From NCBI RefSeq assembly GCF_014195535.1, contig NZ_JACIBY010000010.1, positions 186,001 to 250,000 of the forward strand: DNA of 64,000 bases. Direction: 5' to 3'. Below are positions 25,626-33,385 of this stretch, in pieces. This DNA comes from Runella defluvii. GTDB lineage: Bacteria; Bacteroidota; Bacteroidia; Cytophagales; Spirosomataceae. The first letter of the stretch is position 1; each line of letters starts with the position of its first letter. Both the position numbers and the translations under genes were made by a program. Below the pieces are notes generated by a model. That model searched no databases. It had not been told where the DNA came from and worked only from the letters and a program-made list of their open reading frames with translations.

Positions 25626-26645
25626 TTGAACAGGAAGAAACGTGTGTTTGGGCAGACTACCTTGTGGGCCGTGATGGGGGTTTTGGTAGTGGGAGCAAGT
25701 TTTGCGCAACAGGTGCCACATTATTCGCAGTATTTACAAAATCATTTTCTCATCAACCCTGCCGTAGCTGGAATCGAAAGCTATGCCGATGCCCGAGTGG
25801 GCTATCGACAGCAGTGGGGCGGCCTCGAAGATGCGCCTCGAACGTTTTATTTGACGGCTCACCTGCCTTTGGGCAATCCTGATTTTAGCATAGAACCCGC
25901 TTCGTCTCCTCGTTTTCGTTTTGGGCGAGAACGGTATTCGTCGCAGCCCGATGCGCACGCAGGGGCAGGGCTGACGGTGGTGCGGGACCAAACGGGGCCG
26001 TGGACGCGGTTTTCGATGGGCGCAACGGGCGCCTATCATTATCCAATAAATGAAGAGTGGCAGGTAAGCGCAGGGCTAACGGCAGGGCTAAGTCAGCATA
26101 CGCTTGATTTTGACCAAATCCGTTTGGCAAATCCACAAGACCCGTTGGTGGCATCGGGAAAACTATCCGTCATTCGTCCCGACCTAAACGCGGGCGTTTG
26201 GGTGTATTCGACCGATTTCTTTGGTGGGTTTTCGGTAAACCAACTTTGGCCTTCAACGCTCTCCTTTAAAAACAGTAGCAGCAATTGGCAAGGCAAGGTC
26301 GTTCCTCACTTTTTTCTGACGGCGGGGTATCGTTTACCGTTGGTGGAAGATTGGGATTTTACCCCTTCTGTTTTGCTAAAAAAAGCACCTAGTGCGCCGC
26401 TATCTTGGGATTTGAATTTAAAAATAAGCTATTCTTCCGATTGGTGGTTTGGGGCTTCCTACCGCCAATTAGAGTCTTTTACGGCTTTTTTTGGGGCAAA
26501 AGTAGCTCAGCAATTGAGGGTTAATTATACCTATGAGTACCCCATTTCTACGCTACAAGTGGCTACGAGAGGGTCGCACGAAATTACGCTGGGAGTCACG
26601 CTTGGCCCACGAAGTCACTATACTTCTTCGCGCACTTTTTGGTAA
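25626..26645 (+). CDS. PorP/SprF-family outer-membrane protein
   Basis: A 339-residue protein with a signal peptide ending at SFAQ. The mature start QVPHYSQYLQNHFLINPAVAGIESYADARVGYRQQW is the hallmark of the PorP/SprF family, in which 'Y.QY..N...INPA.AG' opens an outer-membrane barrel of about 300 residues. These proteins serve the type IX secretion system, often paired with a specific large cargo. The only start that gives a full signal peptide is TTG at 25626; the first in-frame ATG is 16 codons later and would cut into it. The stop is 5 bases from that of the convergent lipoprotein gene. Confidence 0.82.
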   Translation: MNRKKRVFGQTTLWAVMGVLVVGASFAQQVPHYSQYLQNHFLINPAVAGIESYADARVGYRQQWGGLEDAPRTFYLTAHLPLGNPDFSIEPASSPRFRFGRERYSSQPDAHAGAGLTVVRDQTGPWTRFSMGATGAYHYPINEEWQVSAGLTAGLSQHTLDFDQIRLANPQDPLVASGKLSVIRPDLNAGVWVYSTDFFGGFSVNQLWPSTLSFKNSSSNWQGKVVPHFFLTAGYRLPLVEDWDFTPSVLLKKAPSAPLSWDLNLKISYSSDWWFGASYRQLESFTAFFGAKVAQQLRVNYTYEYPISTLQVATRGSHEITLGVTLGPRSHYTSSRTFW

Positions 26646-26650
26646 TAGAA

Positions 26651-27796
26651 TCACTCTTTTCGGTAAAAATCTTGGAGGCGTTTGCGCAGCCGCGATGCCA
26701 GTGACTTGCTCATGTCTCGGAAAAAATCAGTATCCGAAGGCGGAAAAAGGTTTTTGGAAGTAGTCAGCACTTTGCCGTTCAAGGCCCGGGTGTCTCCGCT
26801 AAACTCATGCCATTCGTCGGCCCAATCTGCCCAATCGTTGATATGATCAGAATGAAGCGGGCGCTCGGTGTCCAAATCAATGATTTTGAACTCTAACCGA
26901 CAACTCGCTGACAACTCCCGACGGTGCGTAGTGAGGCTTCCTTTTACCTTTTCCATCACGTCCACCTCGGTGGTATCATTGATTTTTTTGGTGCCTACTT
27001 TGTACGTTTCGTTACTTTCAACGGTCGTACAACTCGACGACAAAGTTTCGCTTTGGGAGCTGTATTTGGTAAAACTAAGTTGAATCAAATGATGAGGCGG
27101 AATGCTGTCGTAACGAGCAACGGCAGGAGGGTAAAAGCGGACTAATTCGTGCGGTTGGCGAGTATCAAATAGCGCATCTGCTAGTTTCTCCTCCAAATAC
27201 CTGTAGTCATTCTTGGAAAGTGAATGCACGTCCTTAAAAGGCTCAATCACCACCCGCAGCGTAGCATATTCTTTGGCTAACGGCAGTAATTTCTCCACGT
27301 CTTTGTACGACGACCGCAGTTGTTTCACTTTTGTAAAATGAGCAAAAGCTTCCTTACAGGCTTGGCGGTTGCCTTGTTGCTTAAACGCGAGAATCCCTGC
27401 TTCGTAGCGTTCGGCGGCGGCGAGGTCGCGTACCTGTTCTATACTTTCGGTGTAAGGGCGAGGCAGGGGCTGAATCAGCGAACGACAAGCCGTACACTTC
27501 GAAAACTGTTGAAAGTTTTGTTGTAAACGCTGGTATTGGTACAAGACATCTTCCCATTTAAAGGGTTGATTGTTCCTGATTTGTAACTGTATGTTGTCTT
27601 GATGAATCCGTTCCTGCGCTTGGTAGGCAGCGATGAAGACCTTCGCTGCTTTGGTATGCGAAGGCCGTTTGGTCAAGCGGTACGACGATTGCTTAATAGC
27701 AAGGTCGAGCCTGCCTTTTTTGAGGGCTGTTTCGCCCGTAGCGCATCGGACAAAAAGCGAAGCAATTACTAGCAAAAGTAAAGAGGGGGCTTTCAT
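26651..27796 (-). CDS. Lipoprotein of unknown function
   Basis: A 381-residue protein with a lipobox ending LFVRC. The N-terminal half is helical and tetratricopeptide-like (LDLAIKQSSYRLTKRPSHTKAAKVFIAAYQ), with two Cys in CTACRS. The C-terminal half is beta-rich and reads like a shell around a repeated idea of 'symbolic arithmetic' in no known family: SESCTTVESNETYKVGTKKINDTTEVDVMEKVKGS, then EFKIIDLDTERPL. I cannot place it. Its own promoter (see 27819-27850) and a stop 5 bases from the PorP/SprF stop suggest it is a separate unit, not a T9SS partner. Confidence 0.65.
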   Translation of the reverse strand: MKAPSLLLLVIASLFVRCATGETALKKGRLDLAIKQSSYRLTKRPSHTKAAKVFIAAYQAQERIHQDNIQLQIRNNQPFKWEDVLYQYQRLQQNFQQFSKCTACRSLIQPLPRPYTESIEQVRDLAAAERYEAGILAFKQQGNRQACKEAFAHFTKVKQLRSSYKDVEKLLPLAKEYATLRVVIEPFKDVHSLSKNDYRYLEEKLADALFDTRQPHELVRFYPPAVARYDSIPPHHLIQLSFTKYSSQSETLSSSCTTVESNETYKVGTKKINDTTEVDVMEKVKGSLTTHRRELSASCRLEFKIIDLDTERPLHSDHINDWADWADEWHEFSGDTRALNGKVLTTSKNLFPPSDTDFFRDMSKSLASRLRKRLQDFYRKE

Positions 27797-27818
27797 AACT
27801 ATTCATGGCTTATTAGTT

Positions 27819-27850
27819 CAAAAATAACGAAATTTTTGGAGGTCTGTCAA
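27819..27850 (-). promoter_or_regulatory. Promoter of the unknown lipoprotein gene
   Basis: On the minus strand: TTG (27850-27848), 21 bases, then TATTTTTG (27826-27819), 22 bases before the start codon. Good match to the consensus. Confidence 0.55.
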
Positions 27851-27912
27851 CCATTCATCCCAAAAGGTTGTTTGTATTGGAAGTTGACACTCAAAAAACT
27901 TTTTTGTTTTGT

Positions 27913-28926
27913 ATGAAAGCCGCTATTCTTCCAGAAATCAAACAAACCGTTACGGTACAAGAAGTTGAAAAACCAAGCGCGGGCACGGGTGAAGTGCTGG
28001 TGCAAATCAAAGCCGCCGCCCTCAATCACCGCGACGTTTTTATTCAGCAAGGTCTTTATCCTGGGATTAAACTCCCCGCCGTTTTAGGCTCCGACGGTGC
28101 AGGTACGGTGGTAGAAGTAGGAGAAGGAGTTTCGGAAGAATGGCTAGGGAAAGATGTTATTATTAACCCGTCGCACAATTGGGGAGAAAATCCTGCTTTT
28201 TACAGCAAAAGCTTCAAAATTTTGGGAATGCCCGACCACGGAACATTTGCCGAATACCTGAAAGTTGAAGCAAAATACCTTGCCACAAAACCTACCCATT
28301 TGTCGTACGAAGCCGCCGCGGCCGTGCCATTGGCTGGCTTGACGGGTTGGCGGGCACTCATGTCGCGCGCAGGTATGAAAGCAGGCGATCGTGTGCTGGT
28401 GACTGGTATCGGTGGCGGAGTAGCGCTGTTTGTGCTTCAGTTTGCAGTAGCGGCGGGGGCTGAGGTATGGGTAACGTCGGGTTCGGACGAAAAAATTGCC
28501 AAGGCAGTTGCGTTGGGAGCCAAAGGCGGCGTGAATTACAAAGATGCCAACTGGGCCAAAAACCTAATCGCCGCCACGGGTGGCGACCGTAGTGGGTATT
28601 TCAACATCATCATCGACAGTGCAGGCGGGGCAAGTTTTGCCAAATTGATAGATGTGGCCACGGCAGGAGCAAGTATTTGTTTTTTTGGCGGAACTACGGG
28701 GAACATTACCGACATCGTGCCTGGGAAGGTATTTTTTAAACAACTCAATATATATGGGTCAACAATGGGGACGGAGGCAGAATTTGCCGATATGATTCAC
28801 TTCTTAGCCGCGCACAAAATTGAGCCTATTGTGGATCAAGTGTTTGCCTTAGAAGAGATTGAAACCGCCTTACAACACATGGATAGTGGTGCCCAATTTG
28901 GGAAGATTGTCCTGAAAGTTGGATGA
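27913..28926 (+). CDS. Medium-chain dehydrogenase/reductase, quinone-oxidoreductase-like
   Basis: 337 residues from the ATG at 27913. The GroES-like domain starts MKAAILPEIK and includes AAALNHRDVFIQQGLYPG and LGSDGAGTVVEVG. The Rossmann domain has VLVTGIGGGVALFVLQFAVAAGAEVWVT, so NADPH is the likely cofactor. The structural-zinc cysteine set of alcohol dehydrogenases is absent, which points to the zinc-free quinone oxidoreductase branch despite the usual family name 'zinc-binding dehydrogenase'. A TTG-N19-CTTTTTTG pattern ends 6 bases before the ATG, so the transcript may be nearly leaderless. Substrate unknown. Confidence 0.85.
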   Translation: MKAAILPEIKQTVTVQEVEKPSAGTGEVLVQIKAAALNHRDVFIQQGLYPGIKLPAVLGSDGAGTVVEVGEGVSEEWLGKDVIINPSHNWGENPAFYSKSFKILGMPDHGTFAEYLKVEAKYLATKPTHLSYEAAAAVPLAGLTGWRALMSRAGMKAGDRVLVTGIGGGVALFVLQFAVAAGAEVWVTSGSDEKIAKAVALGAKGGVNYKDANWAKNLIAATGGDRSGYFNIIIDSAGGASFAKLIDVATAGASICFFGGTTGNITDIVPGKVFFKQLNIYGSTMGTEAEFADMIHFLAAHKIEPIVDQVFALEEIETALQHMDSGAQFGKIVLKVG

Positions 28927-28950
28927 TTGCCCTGAAAGCCAGTAACTTTG
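28919..28950 (+). promoter_or_regulatory. Promoter of rlmN
   Basis: TTG (28919-28921), 21 bases, then TAACTTTG (28943-28950), an exact consensus -7. It overlaps the end of the preceding gene, whose stop is at 28926. Confidence 0.6.
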
Positions 28951-28960
28951 CAGAAAATAA

Positions 28961-28993
28961 GACAGTTTGGCTCATCGCAATGGCCAAACTGTC
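28961..28993 (+). promoter_or_regulatory. Stem-loop at the 5' end of the rlmN mRNA
   Basis: GACAGTTTGGC (28961-28971) and GCCAAACTGTC (28983-28993) form a perfect 11-bp stem with an 11-base loop. It sits just after the predicted start of transcription and ends 11 bases before the ATG at 29005. This could protect the 5' end, control translation, or be a protein site. There is no T tract, so it is not a normal terminator. Confidence 0.6.
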
Positions 28994-29004
28994 GTCTTTA
29001 TAAC

Positions 29005-30072
29005 ATGATAGAAACAACAACCATAAAAAAGCAAGATATTCGTAAACTGTCGGTAGCACAGTTGAAAGACTGGTTAGCGGCCCACGGGGAACAAGGTTTT
29101 CGTGCTAAACAAATTGCAGAATGGCTGTGGAAAAAATCTGCCACGTCGTTTGAACAAATGAGTAACCTCTCGCTCAAAACGAGGGAGTTATTGGATACCC
29201 ATTTTGAAATAAAGTCCATCGCAACGGCCAAATCCCAAAAAAGCTCGGACGGAACCATCAAGTCGGCCTTCCGACTGCATGATAGCCATCTAATTGAAGG
29301 GGTCTTGATTCCTGCCGACGACCGTATGACGGCCTGTGTGTCGAGCCAAGTAGGGTGTTCGCTGACGTGTAAGTTTTGTGCGACGGGCTACATGGATCGT
29401 AAACGTAACCTCGACGCGGCTGAAATGTACGACCAAGTGGTGGCTATCGACCGCCAAGCCAAGGAAAACTACGGAATTCCTTTGTCGAACATTGTATATA
29501 TGGGAATGGGTGAACCCCTGCTCAATTATGCCAATGTAATCGAATCAGTGGAAAAAATCACTTCGCCCGATGGATTGGGAATGTCGCCCAAACGAATTAC
29601 GGTTTCTACGGCGGGTATCGCCAAAATGATTACCAAACTAGGTGACGATGGTGTAAAGTTTAACTTGGCATTGTCGCTTCACGCGGCCAACGATGAAAAG
29701 CGCAACAAAATCATGCCCATCAATGAGTCGAATTCGTTGAAAAACTTGGCGGAGGCGTTGCAGCATTTTTACCGTAAAACCCAAAATCGCATTACGTTTG
29801 AATACATTGTGTTTCACAATTTCAACGATACGATTCAGGATGCCAGAGAATTGTGGGAGTTCACCAAAAAAGTGCCTTCAAAAGTAAACATCATCGAATA
29901 CAACCCTATTGCCGAAGCCGATTTCAAAAACACGGGGGTCGATAAGCTGACGCAGTTTGCCAAGTTTTTGGAAGACAAAGGGGTAGTAGTCAACGTACGC
30001 CGCAGCCGAGGTAAAGACATTGATGCCGCCTGTGGGCAATTGGCTAATCGCGAAAAATCGGAACAAGAGTAA
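29005..30072 (+). CDS. rlmN: Dual-specificity rRNA/tRNA adenine-C2 methyltransferase
   Basis: 355 residues from the ATG at 29005. The radical-SAM motif CSLTCKFC follows TACVSSQVG and ligates the [4Fe-4S] cluster. The mechanistic Cys of the C-terminal CGQL motif near the end accepts the methyl group. RlmN methylates A2503 of 23S rRNA and A37 of some tRNAs and affects translation fidelity. The length is normal for the family. It is alone in its transcript, with a promoter overlapping the preceding gene and a strong leader hairpin. Confidence 0.95.
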   Translation: MIETTTIKKQDIRKLSVAQLKDWLAAHGEQGFRAKQIAEWLWKKSATSFEQMSNLSLKTRELLDTHFEIKSIATAKSQKSSDGTIKSAFRLHDSHLIEGVLIPADDRMTACVSSQVGCSLTCKFCATGYMDRKRNLDAAEMYDQVVAIDRQAKENYGIPLSNIVYMGMGEPLLNYANVIESVEKITSPDGLGMSPKRITVSTAGIAKMITKLGDDGVKFNLALSLHAANDEKRNKIMPINESNSLKNLAEALQHFYRKTQNRITFEYIVFHNFNDTIQDARELWEFTKKVPSKVNIIEYNPIAEADFKNTGVDKLTQFAKFLEDKGVVVNVRRSRGKDIDAACGQLANREKSEQE

Positions 30073-30365
30073 GGTTTGGATTTCTAACCCCATGCTTTTA
30101 AGCTGGGGTTAAGTAGTTGCGCATAAATTTTAGTGTATTAATTGTTTATTTCGCTTCGGCGAAGCGAAACCTTTGTAGTAGTAATCCGCCCATAAAGTTA
30201 GAATCCTTTTGCTTCGGAGAAGCATAACTCGTTGGCTTTTGTTATGCTTCTCCGAAGCAAAAATTTAAAAAAACTCCTGCTGCTACTACAAATGTTGCGC
30301 CTCTACCGAGGCTACATTGTATTACTCAAAAACTTTTGATTAGCTACTTAACTGTGCTTTAGCAC
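30073..30365. repeat. Palindrome-rich gap between rlmN and the DUF5009 gene
   Basis: The 293-bp convergent gap has no gene. From left to right it holds: an imperfect palindrome from AACCCC to GGGGTT (30086-30110); TTTCGCTTCG/CGAAGCGAAA (30149-30169); a 22-bp perfect stem (30207-30228 with 30241-30262, loop of 12) that pairs around GCTTCGGAGAAGC; outer arms TTTGTAGTAG (30172-30181) and CTACTACAAA (30283-30292) that nest around it; and GTGCTTTAGCAC (30354-30365). A further pair TTAAGTAG/CTACTTAA spans most of the gap. Confidence 0.85.
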
Positions 30366-31490
30366 CTACACTTTCAAAAAGACTTTCTTCTTATAAAGGA
30401 AGTACAAAACGAGCCACTCGACTACGACAAATCCGATGTGATAAAATACTTTCTGGAAGGGTTCCGAGAAATACTTGACGATTCCTACAAACAAGTGCTC
30501 CGAAGTATAATGAAAATCGAAGAAACTATCGCTCATATATATAAGGATGGAGTTCATACCAATAACGGCTAGTACCCACGCCCAACGGTTCCAGTTTTGA
30601 ACGTCAATAATCCAGTAAAAAATGGATAATAAAACGAGGCTCCAGCCACCTACAAACAACACAAACGAGCTCGTCCAAAGGTTTTTATTGATGGGAAAAA
30701 CGTAATCCCAAAGTTTTCCTAGCACTAAAAATACGATGCCTACCACAAACAAATAAAGCGTTTTTTGTTGGCGGCTTGTAGAGCGTTCATCGGCGTGGAG
30801 TAAATTTCCCGCAAAAATTCCCAATAATCCCGTAGCAATGGCAGGGAAGGTAGAAAACAAACCTTCGGGGTCGTGGATGCCTTTGTGCAAATGCCCTGGA
30901 ATAATCAGGTGATCAAGATAACTCACTGGATTACACTCCATCGTCATGTGACCTGCTCCGCAACCTGGCACTGGGACAAGCATCACAAAGGCCCAATAGC
31001 CCAGCAACAGCGAAACAAACCAAATGTATTGCGCTTTTGTGCTGAAATAAAGGTAAATGATTTGGGCAAACATCCCTGCCAAACCAATCCGAGCCAAAAC
31101 ACTTGGGAAGCGCATTTCGGACAAGGGTTTAATCTCTAATCCATTGTTATAAATAATACCCAGCAAAACGAGCGTGAGTCCGCGTTGGATGATTTTGCGA
31201 AGCAACTGTGAGCGGTCGGCACCTTGCTCCATACGGCGGCCAAGTGAAAAAGGGGTTGAAACACCCGCCAAAAACAAGAACAAAGGAAAAATAAGGTCAT
31301 ACGCTCGAAAGCCGTTCCATTCGGGGTGTGAGAGCTGTTCGGCCATTAAGATGGCTCCCGTCCAGCCAGTGGCTTCGGCCAGCGAATGAAAAATGTTTTC
31401 GCCTCCCGCAATCCAGAACATATCAAAGCCTCGCAAGGCATCGAGCGACAGTAACCGTTTGGGGCGAGAATCGGTAGAAGGTGAATTCAT
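30366..31490 (-). CDS. DUF5009/HGSNAT-like membrane acyltransferase-type protein
   Basis: 374 residues with about ten transmembrane helices. The N-terminal RLLSLDALRGFDMFWIAGGE and the AYDLIFPLFLFLAGVSTPFSLG helix are the signature of the YeiB/HGSNAT/DUF5009 group, whose human member moves acetyl groups across the lysosomal membrane to heparan glucosamine. Bacterial NagX-type relatives are linked to glucosamine sugar use. Acetyl transfer to a sugar in the periplasm is likely but not proved. The gene is monocistronic. GACCTTTG on the minus strand (31540-31533) could be its -7 box. Confidence 0.78.
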   Translation of the reverse strand: MNSPSTDSRPKRLLSLDALRGFDMFWIAGGENIFHSLAEATGWTGAILMAEQLSHPEWNGFRAYDLIFPLFLFLAGVSTPFSLGRRMEQGADRSQLLRKIIQRGLTLVLLGIIYNNGLEIKPLSEMRFPSVLARIGLAGMFAQIIYLYFSTKAQYIWFVSLLLGYWAFVMLVPVPGCGAGHMTMECNPVSYLDHLIIPGHLHKGIHDPEGLFSTFPAIATGLLGIFAGNLLHADERSTSRQQKTLYLFVVGIVFLVLGKLWDYVFPINKNLWTSSFVLFVGGWSLVLLSIFYWIIDVQNWNRWAWVLAVIGMNSILIYMSDSFFDFHYTSEHLFVGIVKYFSEPFQKVFYHIGFVVVEWLVLYFLYKKKVFLKV

Positions 31491-31555
31491 AGGGGTAGAT
31501 TAGATAATTCGGGTTTTAGAAAGGTACGCTCACAAAGGTCGAATGTACTATTTAC

Positions 31556-31990
31556 TTATCCTTCAAATTTGGCCGTGACGTGTGAGCCATCGCAATAAGG
31601 CTTGTTGCCCGATTGGCCACAACGGCAAAAAGCAGTTACTTGTGATTTTTTGGTTTCGTTGCCTGCTGCGTCTTTGACCTTTAAGTTGCCATAGACCAAC
31701 AAAGGCCCTTTAGGAAGAATTTCGATGATGGTTTCAGTTTCTACTTCTACGGGTTCTTGCTCTTCTACTTGGGTATTCATAAAATAAGATAAAGCCCCCG
31801 AAGGGCATTTCTGGATTTGCTCCACAATAGCGACAGTGCTTCCACCTTCAGTTGTTATCCAAGGGCGTTTGCGTGGGTCGAAAACGGTAGGAAGCCCTCG
31901 AAAACAAATGGCAGAGTGAACACAGAGGTGCGGTTGCCACACAACGGTTACTTCGCCATTGGTGTAATGTTTGGTAATTTGCTTTTCCAT
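31556..31990 (-). CDS. Fused divergent 4Fe-4S (Fer4_19) and CDGSH iron-sulfur protein
   Basis: 144 residues from the ATG at 31990. The N-terminal part has WQPHLCVHSAICFRGLPTVFD and IEQIQKCPSGALSYF-like text, matching the divergent mono-cluster domain usually called Fer4_19. The C-terminal part, CRCGQSGNKPYCDGSH, has the exact CXCX2SX3PXCDGSH motif of CDGSH proteins that bind a redox-active [2Fe-2S] cluster by three Cys and one His. Two clusters in one small protein suggest an electron carrier or sensor. It lies upstream-adjacent to prfA, with its own region. Confidence 0.88.
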   Translation of the reverse strand: MEKQITKHYTNGEVTVVWQPHLCVHSAICFRGLPTVFDPRKRPWITTEGGSTVAIVEQIQKCPSGALSYFMNTQVEEQEPVEVETETIIEILPKGPLLVYGNLKVKDAAGNETKKSQVTAFCRCGQSGNKPYCDGSHVTAKFEG

Positions 31991-32067
31991 GTGATAAGGT
32001 AAGATGATAAAGGGAACAAAAACTACGAAATCTAACGAAAATCTGTCATGCCCGCTACGATGTGGCA

Positions 32068-32101
32068 CAAAAAAACCTGACAGCATTTTCTGCTGTCAGG
32101 T
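32068..32101 (-). terminator. Terminator of prfA
   Basis: ACCTGACAGCA (32075-32085) and TGCTGTCAGGT (32091-32101) form a perfect 11-bp stem. On the minus strand TTTTTTTGTG follows, so it ends prfA, which lies at 32120-33196. Confidence 0.9.
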
Positions 32102-32119
32102 GGTATAAATGTGAGCGTG

Positions 32120-33196
32120 TTATGCCGTGATTCCTTCTTTCATGCGTTCGGCATTGTCGGCAATCCGAAGTTGCTCAATAAAATCGCCAATTTCACCTTC
32201 CATAAAGGCAGGTAAGTTGTAAATGGTGTAACCAATGCGGTGGTCTGTCACGCGGCTTTGGGGGTAGTTATAGGTACGAATTTTATCCGAACGGTCACCA
32301 CTTCCGACCAACGACTTACGCTGCGACGAAACGGCTTCGTTTTGCTTCTTCAACTCCATTTCGTATAGTTTTGAACGAAGCATGTTCATGGCGCGCTCGC
32401 GGTTACCGTGTTGACTACGTTCTACCTGACATACCACCACGATGCCCGTTGGTTTGTGGGTAAGTTGTACTTTGGTTTCTACCTTGTTGACGTTCTGTCC
32501 ACCTGCACCTCCCGAACGCGAAGTGATGATTTCGATGTCGGCAGGGTTGATTTCTACTTCTTCGACGTCTTCTACTTCTGGCAATACCGCTACCGTCGCC
32601 GCCGAAGTGTGTACCCGTCCTTGCGATTCGGTCACAGGAACGCGCTGTACGCGGTGTGCCCCTGATTCAAATTTGAGCTTACCGTACACGTCTTCGCCGA
32701 TGATACTGGCAATAATTTCTTTGTAGCCGCCCGTACTTCCTTCGGTAAAGTCCATGATTTCGACTTTCCAGCCCATGCGGTCACAAAAACGCTGATACAT
32801 GCGGAACAAATCTCCCGCAAAAATCGCCGCTTCATCCCCACCTGTACCACCACGCACCTCAAGGATGATATTGTGGCTGTCGTTGGGATCTTTAGGAATC
32901 AACATATCTTTGAGCGTTGCTTCAAGCTCTTCGGCTTGCGGTTGAAGCTCTGTCAATTCCGCTTTGGCCATATCGCGCATTTCTTCGTCGCTTTCGTTGG
33001 CAACGAGGTCTTTAGCGCCTTCGATGTCGCTCAGTACTTTTTTGTACGCTTGGTACTTCTGTACGATTTTGTCTAAGTCTTTGTATTCTTTGCTCAATTT
33101 TGAAAAGCGCTTTTGGTCAGAAACGACCTCAGGCTGCACAATTTGTTGCGAGACCTCTTCGAAACGCTCTTTTATAGCTTCTAACTGTTCTAACAT
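32120..33196 (-). CDS. prfA: Peptide chain release factor 1
   Basis: A 358-residue class-I release factor. [15 protein letters not shown] holds the GGQ motif that triggers peptide release, and [14 protein letters not shown] has the PVT tripeptide of RF1, which recognises UAA and UAG. The PXT text and the length separate it from RF2 (SPF motif). It is followed by its own terminator and preceded by TACCTTTG on the minus strand (33314-33307), about 110 bases upstream, which could be its promoter. Confidence 0.96.
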   Translation of the reverse strand: MLEQLEAIKERFEEVSQQIVQPEVVSDQKRFSKLSKEYKDLDKIVQKYQAYKKVLSDIEGAKDLVANESDEEMRDMAKAELTELQPQAEELEATLKDMLIPKDPNDSHNIILEVRGGTGGDEAAIFAGDLFRMYQRFCDRMGWKVEIMDFTEGSTGGYKEIIASIIGEDVYGKLKFESGAHRVQRVPVTESQGRVHTSAATVAVLPEVEDVEEVEINPADIEIITSRSGGAGGQNVNKVETKVQLTHKPTGIVVVCQVERSQHGNRERAMNMLRSKLYEMELKKQNEAVSSQRKSLVGSGDRSDKIRTYNYPQSRVTDHRIGYTIYNLPAFMEGEIGDFIEQLRIADNAERMKEGITA

Positions 33197-33306
33197 TGGT
33201 ATTTTGTGTTTCTTTGATGACTACATAGCCCCGCAGATAATCAGAAGTTTGGCCTTGCGAGGGGGTATGTAGAGCAGATACTCTGATGAAATCCGTTTTG
33301 AATATA

Positions 33307-33314
33307 CAAAGGTA
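33307..33314 (-). promoter_or_regulatory. -7 element for prfA
   Basis: Reads TACCTTTG on the minus strand, an exact TAnnTTTG match about 110 bases before the start codon. I see no -33 element at a proper distance. Confidence 0.45.
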
Positions 33315-33368
33315 CGACAAAAATACATTTCACCCACTTTGGGGGAAGCGTAAACCCTCAGTTACCAA

Positions 33369-33376
33369 TACTTTTG
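33369..33376 (+). promoter_or_regulatory. -7 element for the sensor kinase gene
   Basis: TACTTTTG matches the consensus and lies 9 bases before the ATG at 33386, so the mRNA would be almost leaderless. The -33 element is not clear; the nearest TTTG (33338-33341) is too far. Confidence 0.35.
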
Positions 33377-33385
33377 TTTGAAAGT

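Noticed and set aside
30172-30292. An IS or MITE with proved boundaries
   Set aside because: I see no target-site duplication and no transposase, so it is reported as a nested palindrome only.
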